Source: JALRBM01 sp964477195 (GTDB lineage Bacteria; Patescibacteriota; Saccharimonadia; Saccharimonadales; Saccharimonadaceae). From it: DNA of 60,481 nt. Under the pieces are notes generated by a model. That model was given only the letters and a program-made list of their open reading frames with translations, was not told the DNA's origin and ran no database searches. The stretch is from positions 1 through 60,481 of the forward strand of contig CAYZCX010000007.1 in assembly GCA_964477195.1 (NCBI GenBank), read 5' to 3'. This document shows positions 1-7,140 of this stretch, piece by piece. Positions within the stretch are counted from its first letter, which is position 1, and each line of letters starts with the position of its first letter. Position numbers and translations under genes: made by a program.

Positions 1-407
1 CGATAGCCTTGTCCGCAAAAAAGGAAATTTCCATAGGGGAGTGCATCGCCTTGCCCACTAAATCGCAAGTCATTGGGGACTGTGATGACCTTTTTACCGA
101 GACTTTGAAGAATTTTTTTAGCATGTGCTTCTTCGGCACGACGGGCGCCGGGCAAGCGACAAAGAACGGCTGTGTTTTCGCGGACAAGTGCCCAGTTGGC
201 GGTATAGACGCCATCTTGAGAGTCTTCAGGTGATGGCACTTGGAGAATGGTTATGCCGGCTGCTTCGAACAAGCCTTTAAGCGCGTTGTGTTCTTTTTCG
301 GCGGCTGCTCTATCGAGAGTATCGTCGCTATAATAAGGGTTGATCTGTTGTTTGATGTCAAAATGCTTGGCATCGGACATGAGCATCGTGCGGTTGAAGG
401 TGCTCAT
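1..407 (-). CDS. Amidinotransferase / dimethylarginine dimethylaminohydrolase-like protein, C-terminus cut off by window edge
   Basis: Reading the minus strand from the ATG at 407-405 gives an open frame of 135 codons that leaves the window at position 1. It starts MSTFNRTMLMSDAKHF and contains QVPSPEDSQDGVYTANWALV and SGQGDALPYGN. These resemble the DGVYTAN and G-GD stretches of the arginine deiminase / DDAH / amidinotransferase fold, which acts on guanidino groups. The catalytic His and Cys would lie beyond the window. The ATG follows the femAB stop after one base, so the two genes are probably translationally coupled in one operon. The substrate cannot be told from this fragment. The plus-strand frames over the same stretch are shadows. 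Confidence 0.72.
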   Translation of the reverse strand, partial: MSTFNRTMLMSDAKHFDIKQQINPYYSDDTLDRAAAEKEHNALKGLFEAAGITILQVPSPEDSQDGVYTANWALVRENTAVLCRLPGARRAEEAHAKKILQSLGKKVITVPNDLRFSGQGDALPYGNFLFCGQGY

Positions 408-408
408 A

Positions 409-1440
409 TTAGTAATAAGACTCGTGATGGGTTTTGTAGTACATGCGGCGAATGATTTTTTCTATAAGTTTGGTCCATAGTTTTGATTTGGTGGGCTGTA
501 CGGGGATTTCGTACGCGCCGACATATTCGGTGATTTCTTTGTTGAAGCTAGTTTTAAAAAGACCTATCCCGTAGTAGGGATGTGTGGAGTCTTTGCTGTG
601 AGCACGAGGGGGGGCACCGCACAAGTCGTGAAGTTCTGAACCGTGTTCTTTGGCCCACGTGATGACATGCCATTGTAAGAGGTGGCTTGCTCCGTAGGCG
701 GTTCGCTTGCGGATAGACGCGCCATCTTTGTAGGTGCTTTTTTTGCCAAAACAGATGGCAAAGGCTGCCGCAACGACTTGTCCTTCAAACTCTGCAAAAA
801 AAAGTTGACCAAGTCCAGCAGCCTCATATCGCTTATAAAATGTGATGTAGTAGTTGGCAGGACGAATGCCAAATTGGGCGTCTTGAGCGGTTTCTTTTAA
901 GAGCGTGTACATCTTGAGGCAGTTTTCATCTGTTGCGGGAACTTTTTTGACCGTTACTCCATCGCGCTCAGCACGGCGAATGGCGTGGCGGCCTTTTTGA
1001 GGCAGATTCTTCATGACCGTGTCGAGGTTGTGGCGGAGGTCAACCAGTACTGTCGCATAATTTTGTTGCACGGGGCGGGTCTTTGTGAGGCCAAGACCTG
1101 CGAGGGAAACATTGGCAGGGATTTCTGGCTCGATTTTGATCGTAAATACCCCCTGTTTTCGAGCAAAGGCTGCGAGGGGGTCTTTGAGCTTTTTAAGGCC
1201 GCCGAGCGTCGTTATCCCCGGTCCTTTTGGAGCGTACCAAATTTTTCCCAGGAGTGGGATAGTTTTTTCAATCACAGTAAGTGCAACATCTCCGGCCATG
1301 ATATATCGAGGCGTCCATCTGGCAGCTTCTTTTTGCTGAGCAAATTCGGCTCCCTGTACCATGTTTCCTCCATCTGGATTAGCAAGGATATGACGATTCC
1401 AGTCGGTGATTTCTTCTGCGCTGGCGAAGCGAACATTCAT
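409..1440 (-). CDS. FemAB-family aminoacyltransferase (peptidoglycan interpeptide bridge)
   Basis: This 343-residue protein has the two-GNAT-domain pattern of FemA/FemX proteins, which add amino acids from aminoacyl-tRNA to the side chain of lipid II in the cytoplasm. Recognisable stretches are KNLPQKGRHAIRRAERDGV around residues 150-170, the late LHDLCGAPPRAH and the GIGLFKTSFNKEITEYVGAYE end, all typical of the family. I chose the ATG at 1440 because a TACAAT box lies at 1448-1453, seven bases upstream, giving an essentially leaderless mRNA. A longer frame starts at 1464 but would precede the transcript. It is followed by the amidinotransferase gene. Confidence 0.85.
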   Translation of the reverse strand: MNVRFASAEEITDWNRHILANPDGGNMVQGAEFAQQKEAARWTPRYIMAGDVALTVIEKTIPLLGKIWYAPKGPGITTLGGLKKLKDPLAAFARKQGVFTIKIEPEIPANVSLAGLGLTKTRPVQQNYATVLVDLRHNLDTVMKNLPQKGRHAIRRAERDGVTVKKVPATDENCLKMYTLLKETAQDAQFGIRPANYYITFYKRYEAAGLGQLFFAEFEGQVVAAAFAICFGKKSTYKDGASIRKRTAYGASHLLQWHVITWAKEHGSELHDLCGAPPRAHSKDSTHPYYGIGLFKTSFNKEITEYVGAYEIPVQPTKSKLWTKLIEKIIRRMYYKTHHESYY

Positions 1441-1447
1441 GTTTACT

Positions 1448-1453
1448 ATTGTA
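1448..1453 (-). promoter_or_regulatory. -10 box of femAB (leaderless start)
   Basis: TACAAT on the minus strand ends seven bases before the femAB ATG, so transcription should begin at or within a base or two of the start codon. The same geometry recurs at many core genes of this window. Confidence 0.55.
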
Positions 1454-1486
1454 CAAGATGGCAATGAAAAACTTTGATAAATATTT

Positions 1487-1515
1487 TTGCAATTAAAGAG
1501 TATTTATGTTAAAAT
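1487..1515 (+). promoter_or_regulatory. Promoter of the 379-residue cassette gene
   Basis: TTGCAA, a 17-base spacer and TAAAAT form a near-consensus sigma-70 promoter about 45 bases before the start codon at 1559. Confidence 0.65.
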
Positions 1516-1558
1516 ATATATCGAGTCCTACAGAATCCAAACTTCAAAGAGGTGAAGG

Positions 1559-2698
1559 ATGACGGCGACCACGCCCGAAGCAGAGACGCATGTGATTTGC
1601 GGGATGACCTTCGAAGTTTCAACAAGGACTGAGGAGGGGATGTTTCACAACGAAGTGGAGATTCTCTGTATTCGAGGAGAAGCGAGAGATTTTTTGCGAC
1701 TCCCGGAGAATACGGTATTCCCTGGGGTCACCTCGGCCTGGGGAACGTATAAGTTCGAGGCGCTTCACGAAGGAGTGGTGATTCGAACTGAATCAAATCT
1801 GTACTACCTTCAGCGCGCGATCAGGACTTATTTCCGTGACCAAGAGGTCGACCGCTACCGTGAGATCTCGAAGAAGCTGTCGAAGCAACGAAGTGCGCTT
1901 CGGCAAAGAGATCGAAGCGTGAAACTGCTCGGCGAGCTCTTGAGTAAGATGGACAAAGCGATCGACGAGATCTTCTGGAAGGGGAAGGCTCCTAGTAGCG
2001 TGGAGGCCAGTCTCCGGGCCGTGGAGCGTGAGCTCAAGCGTGTTCAGGAGGAGCCGACATTCGTACTCGTCCGTGACATCGTCGAAGGAAGGTTGTGGCA
2101 TCGTGACCACAACTCCAACACTGCGGTGCTCGAACGTCTCGAGAGCCTGGAAGTTCGCACCAAGGGGGCCGTCGAGGCGGTCTCCATGGACTGGCTGGCT
2201 GAATACTATCTGATGGCGCTCGAGGGTGTCAATAGTGTAGGGCAGGCCGGAGCGATTTCTCTGGGTGTGTCTCTGGATGATTTCGTGTCGAAAGAGACGC
2301 TGGAGGATCCCGAACTAGTCGCGCTCATGGCTCCGGAAACACTGGAGTTTACGGGTCGCAAGGGCGCTCAGCAGTATACGGTGGAGTACGGCTACGGTGA
2401 GATCGATGGCAAACGTGTGCCGATGGGACATCTCACGATGCCGCTGTCGGTATACGAGCGTCAGTCGGAACTTCCGAAGCTGCCTCACCACATCCAGCTT
2501 GTCGTCAGCCTCACGGTTGAAGACAAGGTAGTGATCGTGGGCCAAGCGCGCGTGACTCTCGAGACGAAAGTCAAGAAGTACCGCAAGGCCCGCAGCCGAA
2601 GCGGGACATTTCCGTCGACCGACGAGTACGGCTTCAGACGCCGGGCCGCGGTCATCGGTGATACGCCGCCCCCGTGGTACACGGGCAAGGTTCGGTGA
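1559..2698 (+). CDS. Unknown 379-residue protein with central coiled coil (cassette gene)
   Basis: I do not recognise this protein. It has no signal peptide or membrane segment. Residues about 95-170 are rich in charged heptad-like residues (YREISKKLSKQRSALRQRDR) and are likely coiled coil. The C-terminal third looks like a beta-rich domain and ends in a basic tail. The ATG at 1559 follows GAGGTGAAGG. Codons are richer in G and C than in the neighbouring femAB and groES. Its own promoter upstream and stable hairpins downstream make it a free-standing unit, like the other small units inserted around groESL. Function unknown. Confidence 0.75.
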   Translation: MTATTPEAETHVICGMTFEVSTRTEEGMFHNEVEILCIRGEARDFLRLPENTVFPGVTSAWGTYKFEALHEGVVIRTESNLYYLQRAIRTYFRDQEVDRYREISKKLSKQRSALRQRDRSVKLLGELLSKMDKAIDEIFWKGKAPSSVEASLRAVERELKRVQEEPTFVLVRDIVEGRLWHRDHNSNTAVLERLESLEVRTKGAVEAVSMDWLAEYYLMALEGVNSVGQAGAISLGVSLDDFVSKETLEDPELVALMAPETLEFTGRKGAQQYTVEYGYGEIDGKRVPMGHLTMPLSVYERQSELPKLPHHIQLVVSLTVEDKVVIVGQARVTLETKVKKYRKARSRSGTFPSTDEYGFRRRAAVIGDTPPPWYTGKVR

Positions 2699-2706
2699 AA
2701 GAGGAT

Positions 2707-2780
2707 GCCCCTTCCTCCAAAAGGGGCCGTCTGTGCACCAACCAGGTGCATGGGAGCCGGTGCGATAACGCCGGCATTCC
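2707..2780 (+). other. Cluster of three hairpins after the 379-residue gene
   Basis: Three inverted repeats follow one another: GCCCC/GGGGC at 2707-2728, TGCACC/GGTGCA around 2734-2750 and GCCGG/CCGGC at 2756-2775. The GGGG of the first can instead pair with CCCCC near 2778-2782, enclosing the other two in a three-way junction. There is no strong T-run. It may be a terminator or mRNA 3'-end stabiliser, or a structured RNA or recombination site. Confidence 0.45.
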
Positions 2781-2832
2781 CCCAAGTCTTTGTGTGATGA
2801 CACGAAGGTTTAGGAGAATTCTGCGAATAAAA

Positions 2833-2859
2833 TTAGCACTCGCCTATTGCAAGTGCTAA
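2833..2859 (+). promoter_or_regulatory. CIRCE operator of groES-groEL
   Basis: TTAGCACTC, nine bases, then AAGTGCTAA matches the CIRCE inverted repeat (TTAGCACTC-N9-GAGTGCTAA) with one mismatch. CIRCE is bound by the heat-shock repressor HrcA. A TACAAT box at 2870-2875 follows, so the operator overlaps the promoter. hrcA itself is not in the window. Confidence 0.9.
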
Positions 2860-2904
2860 TTTTTTTATCTACAATGGAATTACGATAAAAACGGAGGAAA
2901 ATTC

Positions 2905-3168
2905 ATGAGTACACCTATCAAGCCTCTGGCGGATCGTGTTGTTGCGGTTCGAGAAGCTCAAAAAACCCAGACGGCAAGCGGCATTTTTTTGCCAGATAAC
3001 GCAAAAGAAAAGCCAGTGATGGCAGAGGTAAAGGCAGTTGGTCCCGACGTAAAAAGTCTGAAGCCTGGTGACAAAATTATTTATAAAGAATATTCAACGA
3101 CAGAGCTAACGGTCGATGGTACCGAGTATTTGATCGTAAAAGAAGAAGACGTCTTAGCGACTGTTTAG
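2905..3168 (+). CDS. groES: Co-chaperonin GroES
   Basis: This 87-residue protein is the small ring subunit that caps GroEL in the cytoplasm. It begins STPIKPLADRVVAVREAQ and has the mobile-loop region KTQTASGIFLPDNAKEKP, with the usual late acidic turn and final LATV strand. Length is slightly below the usual 95 residues. The ATG follows ACGGAGGAAAATTC, a clear ribosome binding site. It lies 14 bases before groEL in a two-gene operon controlled by the upstream CIRCE element. Confidence 0.95.
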   Translation: MSTPIKPLADRVVAVREAQKTQTASGIFLPDNAKEKPVMAEVKAVGPDVKSLKPGDKIIYKEYSTTELTVDGTEYLIVKEEDVLATV

Positions 3169-3182
3169 TGTAGGAGTAACAA

Positions 3183-4826
3183 ATGGCAAAAAAAGTATTT
3201 TATGATGATGACGCACGCGAACGCGTCCTTACTGGTGCAAAGGCACTCTATGATGCAGTAAAAGTAACCTATGGACCGAAGGGTCGTAATGTGGTCATTG
3301 CGAAAGGCTACGGTGGTCCGACAGTCACTCACGATGGTGTGACCGTGGCTGAAAGCATTGAATTACCAGATGACGACGAAGCCCTGCTTGGTCAAAAAGA
3401 AGGCGCTGAACTTATCAAGCAAGCTGCCAAAAACCTCAACAAAGCGGCCGGTGATGGAACAACAACCGTGACCGTACTCACCTACAATGTTCTTAAGGAG
3501 GCGCATCGTCTTATTGCAGCCGGTCACAACCCACAAGAACTTCGAAAAGGAATCGAGGAAGCTGGCGCTGAAGTTATTAAGCAGCTCGACAAGTTAGCTG
3601 AAAGCATCGAAGGCAAAAAAGATCGCGTTGCCGAAGTGGCAACAATCAGTGCGGGCGACCAGAGCATTGGTAAACTCATCGCCAATGTTATCGAAAAAGT
3701 CGGCAAAGATGGAGTTGTTACGGTAGAAGCAGGGCAAGGCCTTGAGATGGAAGCTGAAGTTGTCGAAGGCTTCTCGCTCGATCGTGGATTTGTGAGTACC
3801 TTCTTTGTGACAGACGTAAACCGCCAAGAAGCTGTCTATGAAAAACCAGTGGTTCTTGTGACGGATAAGAAAATCTCAAGTGTTCAGGAATTTCTTCCAA
3901 TGCTTGAAAAACTTGCCCAAGCTGGCAAAAAAGATGTGGTACTGATTGCCGACGAAGTAGAAGGTGAAGCACTGAGTATCCTCGTACTCAATAAATTAAA
4001 GGGCGTCTTCAACACCGTTGCGATCAAAGCGCCTTCATTTGGTGACCGTCGCAAGGAAATCCTCGAGGATATCGCAATCCTTACCGGCGCTACCGTCATA
4101 AGTGATGATCAGGGTATGACATTTGAAAATGTCGGTCTCGACGTGCTTGGTTCTGCGCGCAAGGTGATCGTGACAAAGGATGAATCGACTATTATCGAAG
4201 GTGCTGGCAAGCTAGCCGACGTAAAAGCTCGTATCAAACAAATCCACACTCAAGCAGAAAATGCCTCAAGCGAATACGATAAAGAGCAGCTCGAAAAACG
4301 TGCGGCGGCCCTCAGTGGAAAAGTTGCCGTTATCAAGGTGGGCGGCGCGACTGAAACCGAGATCGACGAAAAGAAATTCCGTGTCGACGACGCCGTTGCT
4401 GCAACTAAGGCGGCTTTGGCCGAAGGTATCGTTGCAGGGGGTGGTGTGACACTCGTTAATCTCTCGGGTGCTATCAAAGCCGATGGTGCCGATAGCATCA
4501 GTGCTGGCCGCCAAATCCTGAAAAACGCACTCAAGCAGCCGTTTCTTCAGATTACCGCAAACGCCGGTCTCAACAGCGAAGCACTCCTTGCTCAGGTAGA
4601 GGCAGGCAAGCCAGGGTTTGGCGTCAATGTTATGCAGCCAACCACAGGACTGGTGGATGTCAAGAAGGCAGGTGTCATTGATCCAGCTCGCGTCACGAAA
4701 GAAGCCGTGCAAAATGCCGTTTCAATCGCTTCGACAGCGGCAACAATGGGTGCACTTGTCGTTGAAATCCCTGAAAAAGATGCTCCTGCTCCTGGCGGTG
4801 GTATGCCTGGTATGGGAATGATGTAA
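3183..4826 (+). CDS. groEL: Chaperonin GroEL
   Basis: This 547-residue ATP-dependent chaperonin has full normal length. Diagnostic stretches include VTYGPKGRNVVIAKGYG (ATP contact), NKAAGDGTTTVTVLTYN near residue 85 and LAEGIVAGGGVTLVNLSGAI near residue 410. It ends in the flexible Gly-Met tail GGGMPGMGMM. It forms the folding chamber with GroES, the preceding gene. The ATG follows GTAGGAGTAACAA. A rho-independent terminator lies immediately downstream. Confidence 0.98.
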   Translation: MAKKVFYDDDARERVLTGAKALYDAVKVTYGPKGRNVVIAKGYGGPTVTHDGVTVAESIELPDDDEALLGQKEGAELIKQAAKNLNKAAGDGTTTVTVLTYNVLKEAHRLIAAGHNPQELRKGIEEAGAEVIKQLDKLAESIEGKKDRVAEVATISAGDQSIGKLIANVIEKVGKDGVVTVEAGQGLEMEAEVVEGFSLDRGFVSTFFVTDVNRQEAVYEKPVVLVTDKKISSVQEFLPMLEKLAQAGKKDVVLIADEVEGEALSILVLNKLKGVFNTVAIKAPSFGDRRKEILEDIAILTGATVISDDQGMTFENVGLDVLGSARKVIVTKDESTIIEGAGKLADVKARIKQIHTQAENASSEYDKEQLEKRAAALSGKVAVIKVGGATETEIDEKKFRVDDAVAATKAALAEGIVAGGGVTLVNLSGAIKADGADSISAGRQILKNALKQPFLQITANAGLNSEALLAQVEAGKPGFGVNVMQPTTGLVDVKKAGVIDPARVTKEAVQNAVSIASTAATMGALVVEIPEKDAPAPGGGMPGMGMM

Positions 4827-4843
4827 TTGCCGAGATACCAAAA

Positions 4844-4874
4844 AATAACCTCCAAGTCGGGGGTTATTTTTTTT
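4844..4874 (+). terminator. Terminator of the groES-groEL operon
   Basis: AATAACCTCC pairs with GGGGGTTATT around a five-base loop and is followed by a T-run. Confidence 0.85.
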
Positions 4875-4947
4875 GTAGAGACCTCCGTACTTGATTTATC
4901 TTTGATAAGTTGTATAGTTAAGTAACACTACAACCGTAGGAGATAAC

Positions 4948-5217
4948 GTGGAAATCAAGTGGCACCTGGTGTTCGTTGAGAGCCTTGGGCAGCAGAGGGA
5001 GGTGAAGGCCGTTGAGGTACACTGCGTACCCGATGATGAAGAGCGGTTGATGTTCCACTGGGAACGTCAACCTCGGCGGTGGCGATTCGAAGAGTCAATC
5101 ACTCCGCTTTTCCGTGACACCGTCAACCCTCTGGTTCCGATCGTCTATCAGCTTACTGATGGACGCACGGAACCGGTCGGTATCATCTATCAAGGAAAGC
5201 TTCTGCTTCCGGTGTAG
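4948..5217 (+). CDS. Unknown 89-residue cassette protein
   Basis: I do not recognise this small protein. The GTG at 4948 sits five bases after TAGGAG. It has no signal peptide, is moderately basic and rich in Trp and Arg in its middle (HWERQPRRWRFEES), and ends in GIIYQGKLLLPV, suggesting a small beta-rich domain. An upstream TTGATT/TATAGT pair (about 4890-4918) and a strong terminator make it monocistronic. Codons are GC-richer than in groEL. It may be related in style to the next two small genes, but I see no clear sequence similarity. Confidence 0.65.
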   Translation: MEIKWHLVFVESLGQQREVKAVEVHCVPDDEERLMFHWERQPRRWRFEESITPLFRDTVNPLVPIVYQLTDGRTEPVGIIYQGKLLLPV

Positions 5218-5230
5218 TCGTCCGCTCGTA

Positions 5231-5279
5231 AAAAGCCCGTCCGAAACATTTTCGGTCCCGCTTTTTCGGGCGGGCTTTT
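5231..5279 (+). terminator. Strong terminator after the 89-residue gene
   Basis: AAAAGCCCG and CGGGCTTTT pair across an inner CCGAAA/TTTCGG region. The A-run before and T-run after make it potentially active in both directions. Confidence 0.85.
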
Positions 5280-5297
5280 CATTTCGCGGGAGCTTCA

Positions 5298-5325
5298 TTG
5301 ACAATATACAGAAAAAGTATAAAAT
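5298..5325 (+). promoter_or_regulatory. Promoter of the 148-residue cassette gene
   Basis: TTGACA, a 16-base spacer and TAAAAT lie about 45 bases before the start. An inverted repeat (CCTAG-AATC-CTAGG, near 5333-5345) lies between promoter and gene and could be an operator. Confidence 0.7.
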
Positions 5326-5368
5326 GAGATAACCTAGAATCCTAGGCGTCGACTCCCTGGAGGCTCGC

Positions 5369-5815
5369 ATGTATTTGCAGCTTTACGCACCGGCCACGGC
5401 TAACCAGAAGAAACTGGCGAATCATCTGGGACTGTCCCATCAGGATGACATCACCCAGGGCGATATGCACCTCTTGATCAATGAGAACCTTCCGCCGGAT
5501 CAGCAGGAGCCACGGCCTTCGGCCGGACAGATCGATTTTACTCGCCGCCTCGGCGTCACGTTCGATAAGAGGGCAACTCAATCCTACGTAAAAGCATTGA
5601 TCGACCACGAGATTGCCGTGCAGTCTCGACAGATTCTGGAGGATCGCCCCGAGCTGAAAGTGGATGCAATCATCACCTTCGAAGGTGAACGGTACAGAAT
5701 CTGCCTCATTGGCGCCATTATGGGGCAGCGGGGCCGAATGCGCTTGGCTCCGGTAGGCGGTGGTCAGACACGACTGATCTACATCTTCGAACTCGCTCAT
5801 CCGCGAGTACCGTGA
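5369..5815 (+). CDS. Unknown 148-residue cassette protein
   Basis: I do not recognise this soluble protein. Its first half is mostly helical and polar (NQKKLANHLGLSHQDDIT). A VTFDKRATQSYVKALIDHE helix follows, and a short beta-rich end contains ITFEGERYRICLIG. There is no signal peptide or membrane segment. The ATG follows CTGGAGGCTCGC, a good ribosome binding site. The gene has its own TTGACA/TAAAAT promoter and its own terminator and is not overlapped by neighbours. The N-terminal helices might bind nucleic acid, but no canonical helix-turn-helix is clear. Confidence 0.65.
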   Translation: MYLQLYAPATANQKKLANHLGLSHQDDITQGDMHLLINENLPPDQQEPRPSAGQIDFTRRLGVTFDKRATQSYVKALIDHEIAVQSRQILEDRPELKVDAIITFEGERYRICLIGAIMGQRGRMRLAPVGGGQTRLIYIFELAHPRVP

Positions 5816-5839
5816 GTGACTTTCTGAGGAAGTCGACGA

Positions 5840-5875
5840 CCCCGCACCAACGCATCGGTGCGGGGATTCGTTTTT
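5840..5875 (+). terminator. Terminator after the 148-residue gene
   Basis: CCCCGCACC pairs with GGTGCGGGG around an eight-base loop, followed by ATTCGTTTTT. Confidence 0.85.
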
Positions 5876-5966
5876 ACAAAGTCTTTTCAATATATATTAA
5901 TACGGTATAACAAAGTAAAAAACGCTATACTACAGCCACGGATCACATGGATGGAAGGTAGGCCCC

Positions 5967-6272
5967 ATGGTGGAAGAGATTATTCGCTACGTTGTTCGTT
6001 ACGGGAGAGGAATGTCCCTCACTTTACGAAGGTTCAAAGGATTGACTCCGGGAGAAGAGGTGAGTGTCGTCTTCGTCACCGATCGACCTGGCCCTGTCGT
6101 CGTTCACGATGGGGATTTCCGGGTGACGCAGCCTATGGAGCTCGCTTCGGCTGAAAGTGGCGGGGAAATTTGCACAGTGGAGGGATTGTTGCTGAACTGC
6201 CGTGTCCTTGCTGGACGGGTGGTCCTCCGCTATTACGAGAAGAATCAGACGATCTTACTCCTCCGTCCCTGA
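5967..6272 (+). CDS. Unknown 101-residue cassette protein
   Basis: I do not recognise this protein. It is predicted mainly beta: YGRGMSLTLRRFKGLTPGEE, VSVVFVTDRPGPVVVHDGDF, then a VLAGRVVLRYYEKNQTILLL end, compatible with a small barrel. It has no export signal. The start at 5967 follows GGAAGG at eight bases. Upstream is AT-rich sequence with TATACT near 5927, and a GC-rich hairpin follows three bases after the stop. It is another single-gene transcription unit of the kind flanking groESL. Confidence 0.6.
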   Translation: MVEEIIRYVVRYGRGMSLTLRRFKGLTPGEEVSVVFVTDRPGPVVVHDGDFRVTQPMELASAESGGEICTVEGLLLNCRVLAGRVVLRYYEKNQTILLLRP

Positions 6273-6275
6273 TCC

Positions 6276-6308
6276 AAGGGGTGTCCACGCGGCACCCCTT
6301 AATTATTG
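6276..6308 (+). terminator. Terminator after the 101-residue gene
   Basis: AAGGGGTG pairs with CACCCCTT around a nine-base loop, followed by AATTATT. The T-run is weak. Confidence 0.7.
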
Positions 6309-6396
6309 TAGGATTCGATTATGGGGATTTACTAATGCAGCATTTAATTTTATAGTATATATGTCCTGAAAACCAATTCATCGGGAGGTGATCAGA

Positions 6397-7140
6397 GTGT
6401 TTGAAGGAACTTTCGAGGAATGTCTCGAGAAGGTTCGTCAGGGTGCTCGCGATGATCTGCAAAAACTTGCAGATTTTACGGGAGTCGCTAGCCGAACCGC
6501 TGCGATATGGATATATGAACCGACACACGGACCGCTTGGAGACACGTGGATCCGCTGTGTCGAGTTCTTCCGGTTGCAGGAATGGAGTATCGTCGATTTC
6601 GATGATAGTGATCCGCTCAGGGTGGCAATCGTCGAAAGCATTGCACTTGGCGTGGTGACTCACGCCGAGTTACTTGAAGAAGCCGGCTACGTGGTGAGGA
6701 GCAATAATAGTCCTCTCCATCCGTTTGTGTACGGCGACAGGCAACTGATGAGGTCGTCGCGCAAGTTACTCGAGAACTTCTTCGCCGCAAGGGAAGAGGC
6801 TATTCGGGTCGCTCGGGAAGAAGCGACGATTTTGTATCAGGTAGAACCGATTGTCTCGGAGATCAGTATTTCGACAGAAGATGTCGCGCCGCTGATTGAC
6901 CGTCTTCGAGTTCTTCTTCAAGAGGGTGAAGATGACGTACGCCGAGCTGCGATACTCTTGCGCATAGCTGCTCCGCTTATTCGTGCTATCTGTGAGGATA
7001 AATCGAGTGACGGCGACATCGCTCGTCAGCAGCTTCGCGACCTGGTGGGCCAGGAAACGTACAGTATTCTCTCGGTTGATCTGAACGTCATGCGTTCTCG
7101 GACAACCTACGAACGAGCCAAAAAGGGGGCAGTGAATTGA
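6397..7140 (+). CDS. Helix-turn-helix protein paired with a GHKL ATPase
   Basis: This is a 247-residue soluble protein. Residues about 15-60 (DDLQKLADFTGVASRTAAIW followed by a WIRC-EFFRLQEW helix) resemble a Cro/C1-type helix-turn-helix, with the turn at TGVAS. The rest is helical, including a long EEAIRVAREEATILYQ helix. I chose the GTG at 6397 because GGGAGG ends nine bases upstream; the GTG at 6388 would overlap that site. Its stop overlaps the start of the GHKL gene by four bases (TTGA), so the two are translationally coupled and probably work together. The HTH could repress the pair or recruit the ATPase to DNA. Confidence 0.65.
   Translation: MFEGTFEECLEKVRQGARDDLQKLADFTGVASRTAAIWIYEPTHGPLGDTWIRCVEFFRLQEWSIVDFDDSDPLRVAIVESIALGVVTHAELLEEAGYVVRSNNSPLHPFVYGDRQLMRSSRKLLENFFAAREEAIRVAREEATILYQVEPIVSEISISTEDVAPLIDRLRVLLQEGEDDVRRAAILLRIAAPLIRAICEDKSSDGDIARQQLRDLVGQETYSILSVDLNVMRSRTTYERAKKGAVN

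Noticed and set aside
3524..4855. Several frames of 60-150 codons on the opposite strand of groEL
   Set aside because: They are shadows of a strongly conserved chaperonin gene without ribosome sites or recognisable products.
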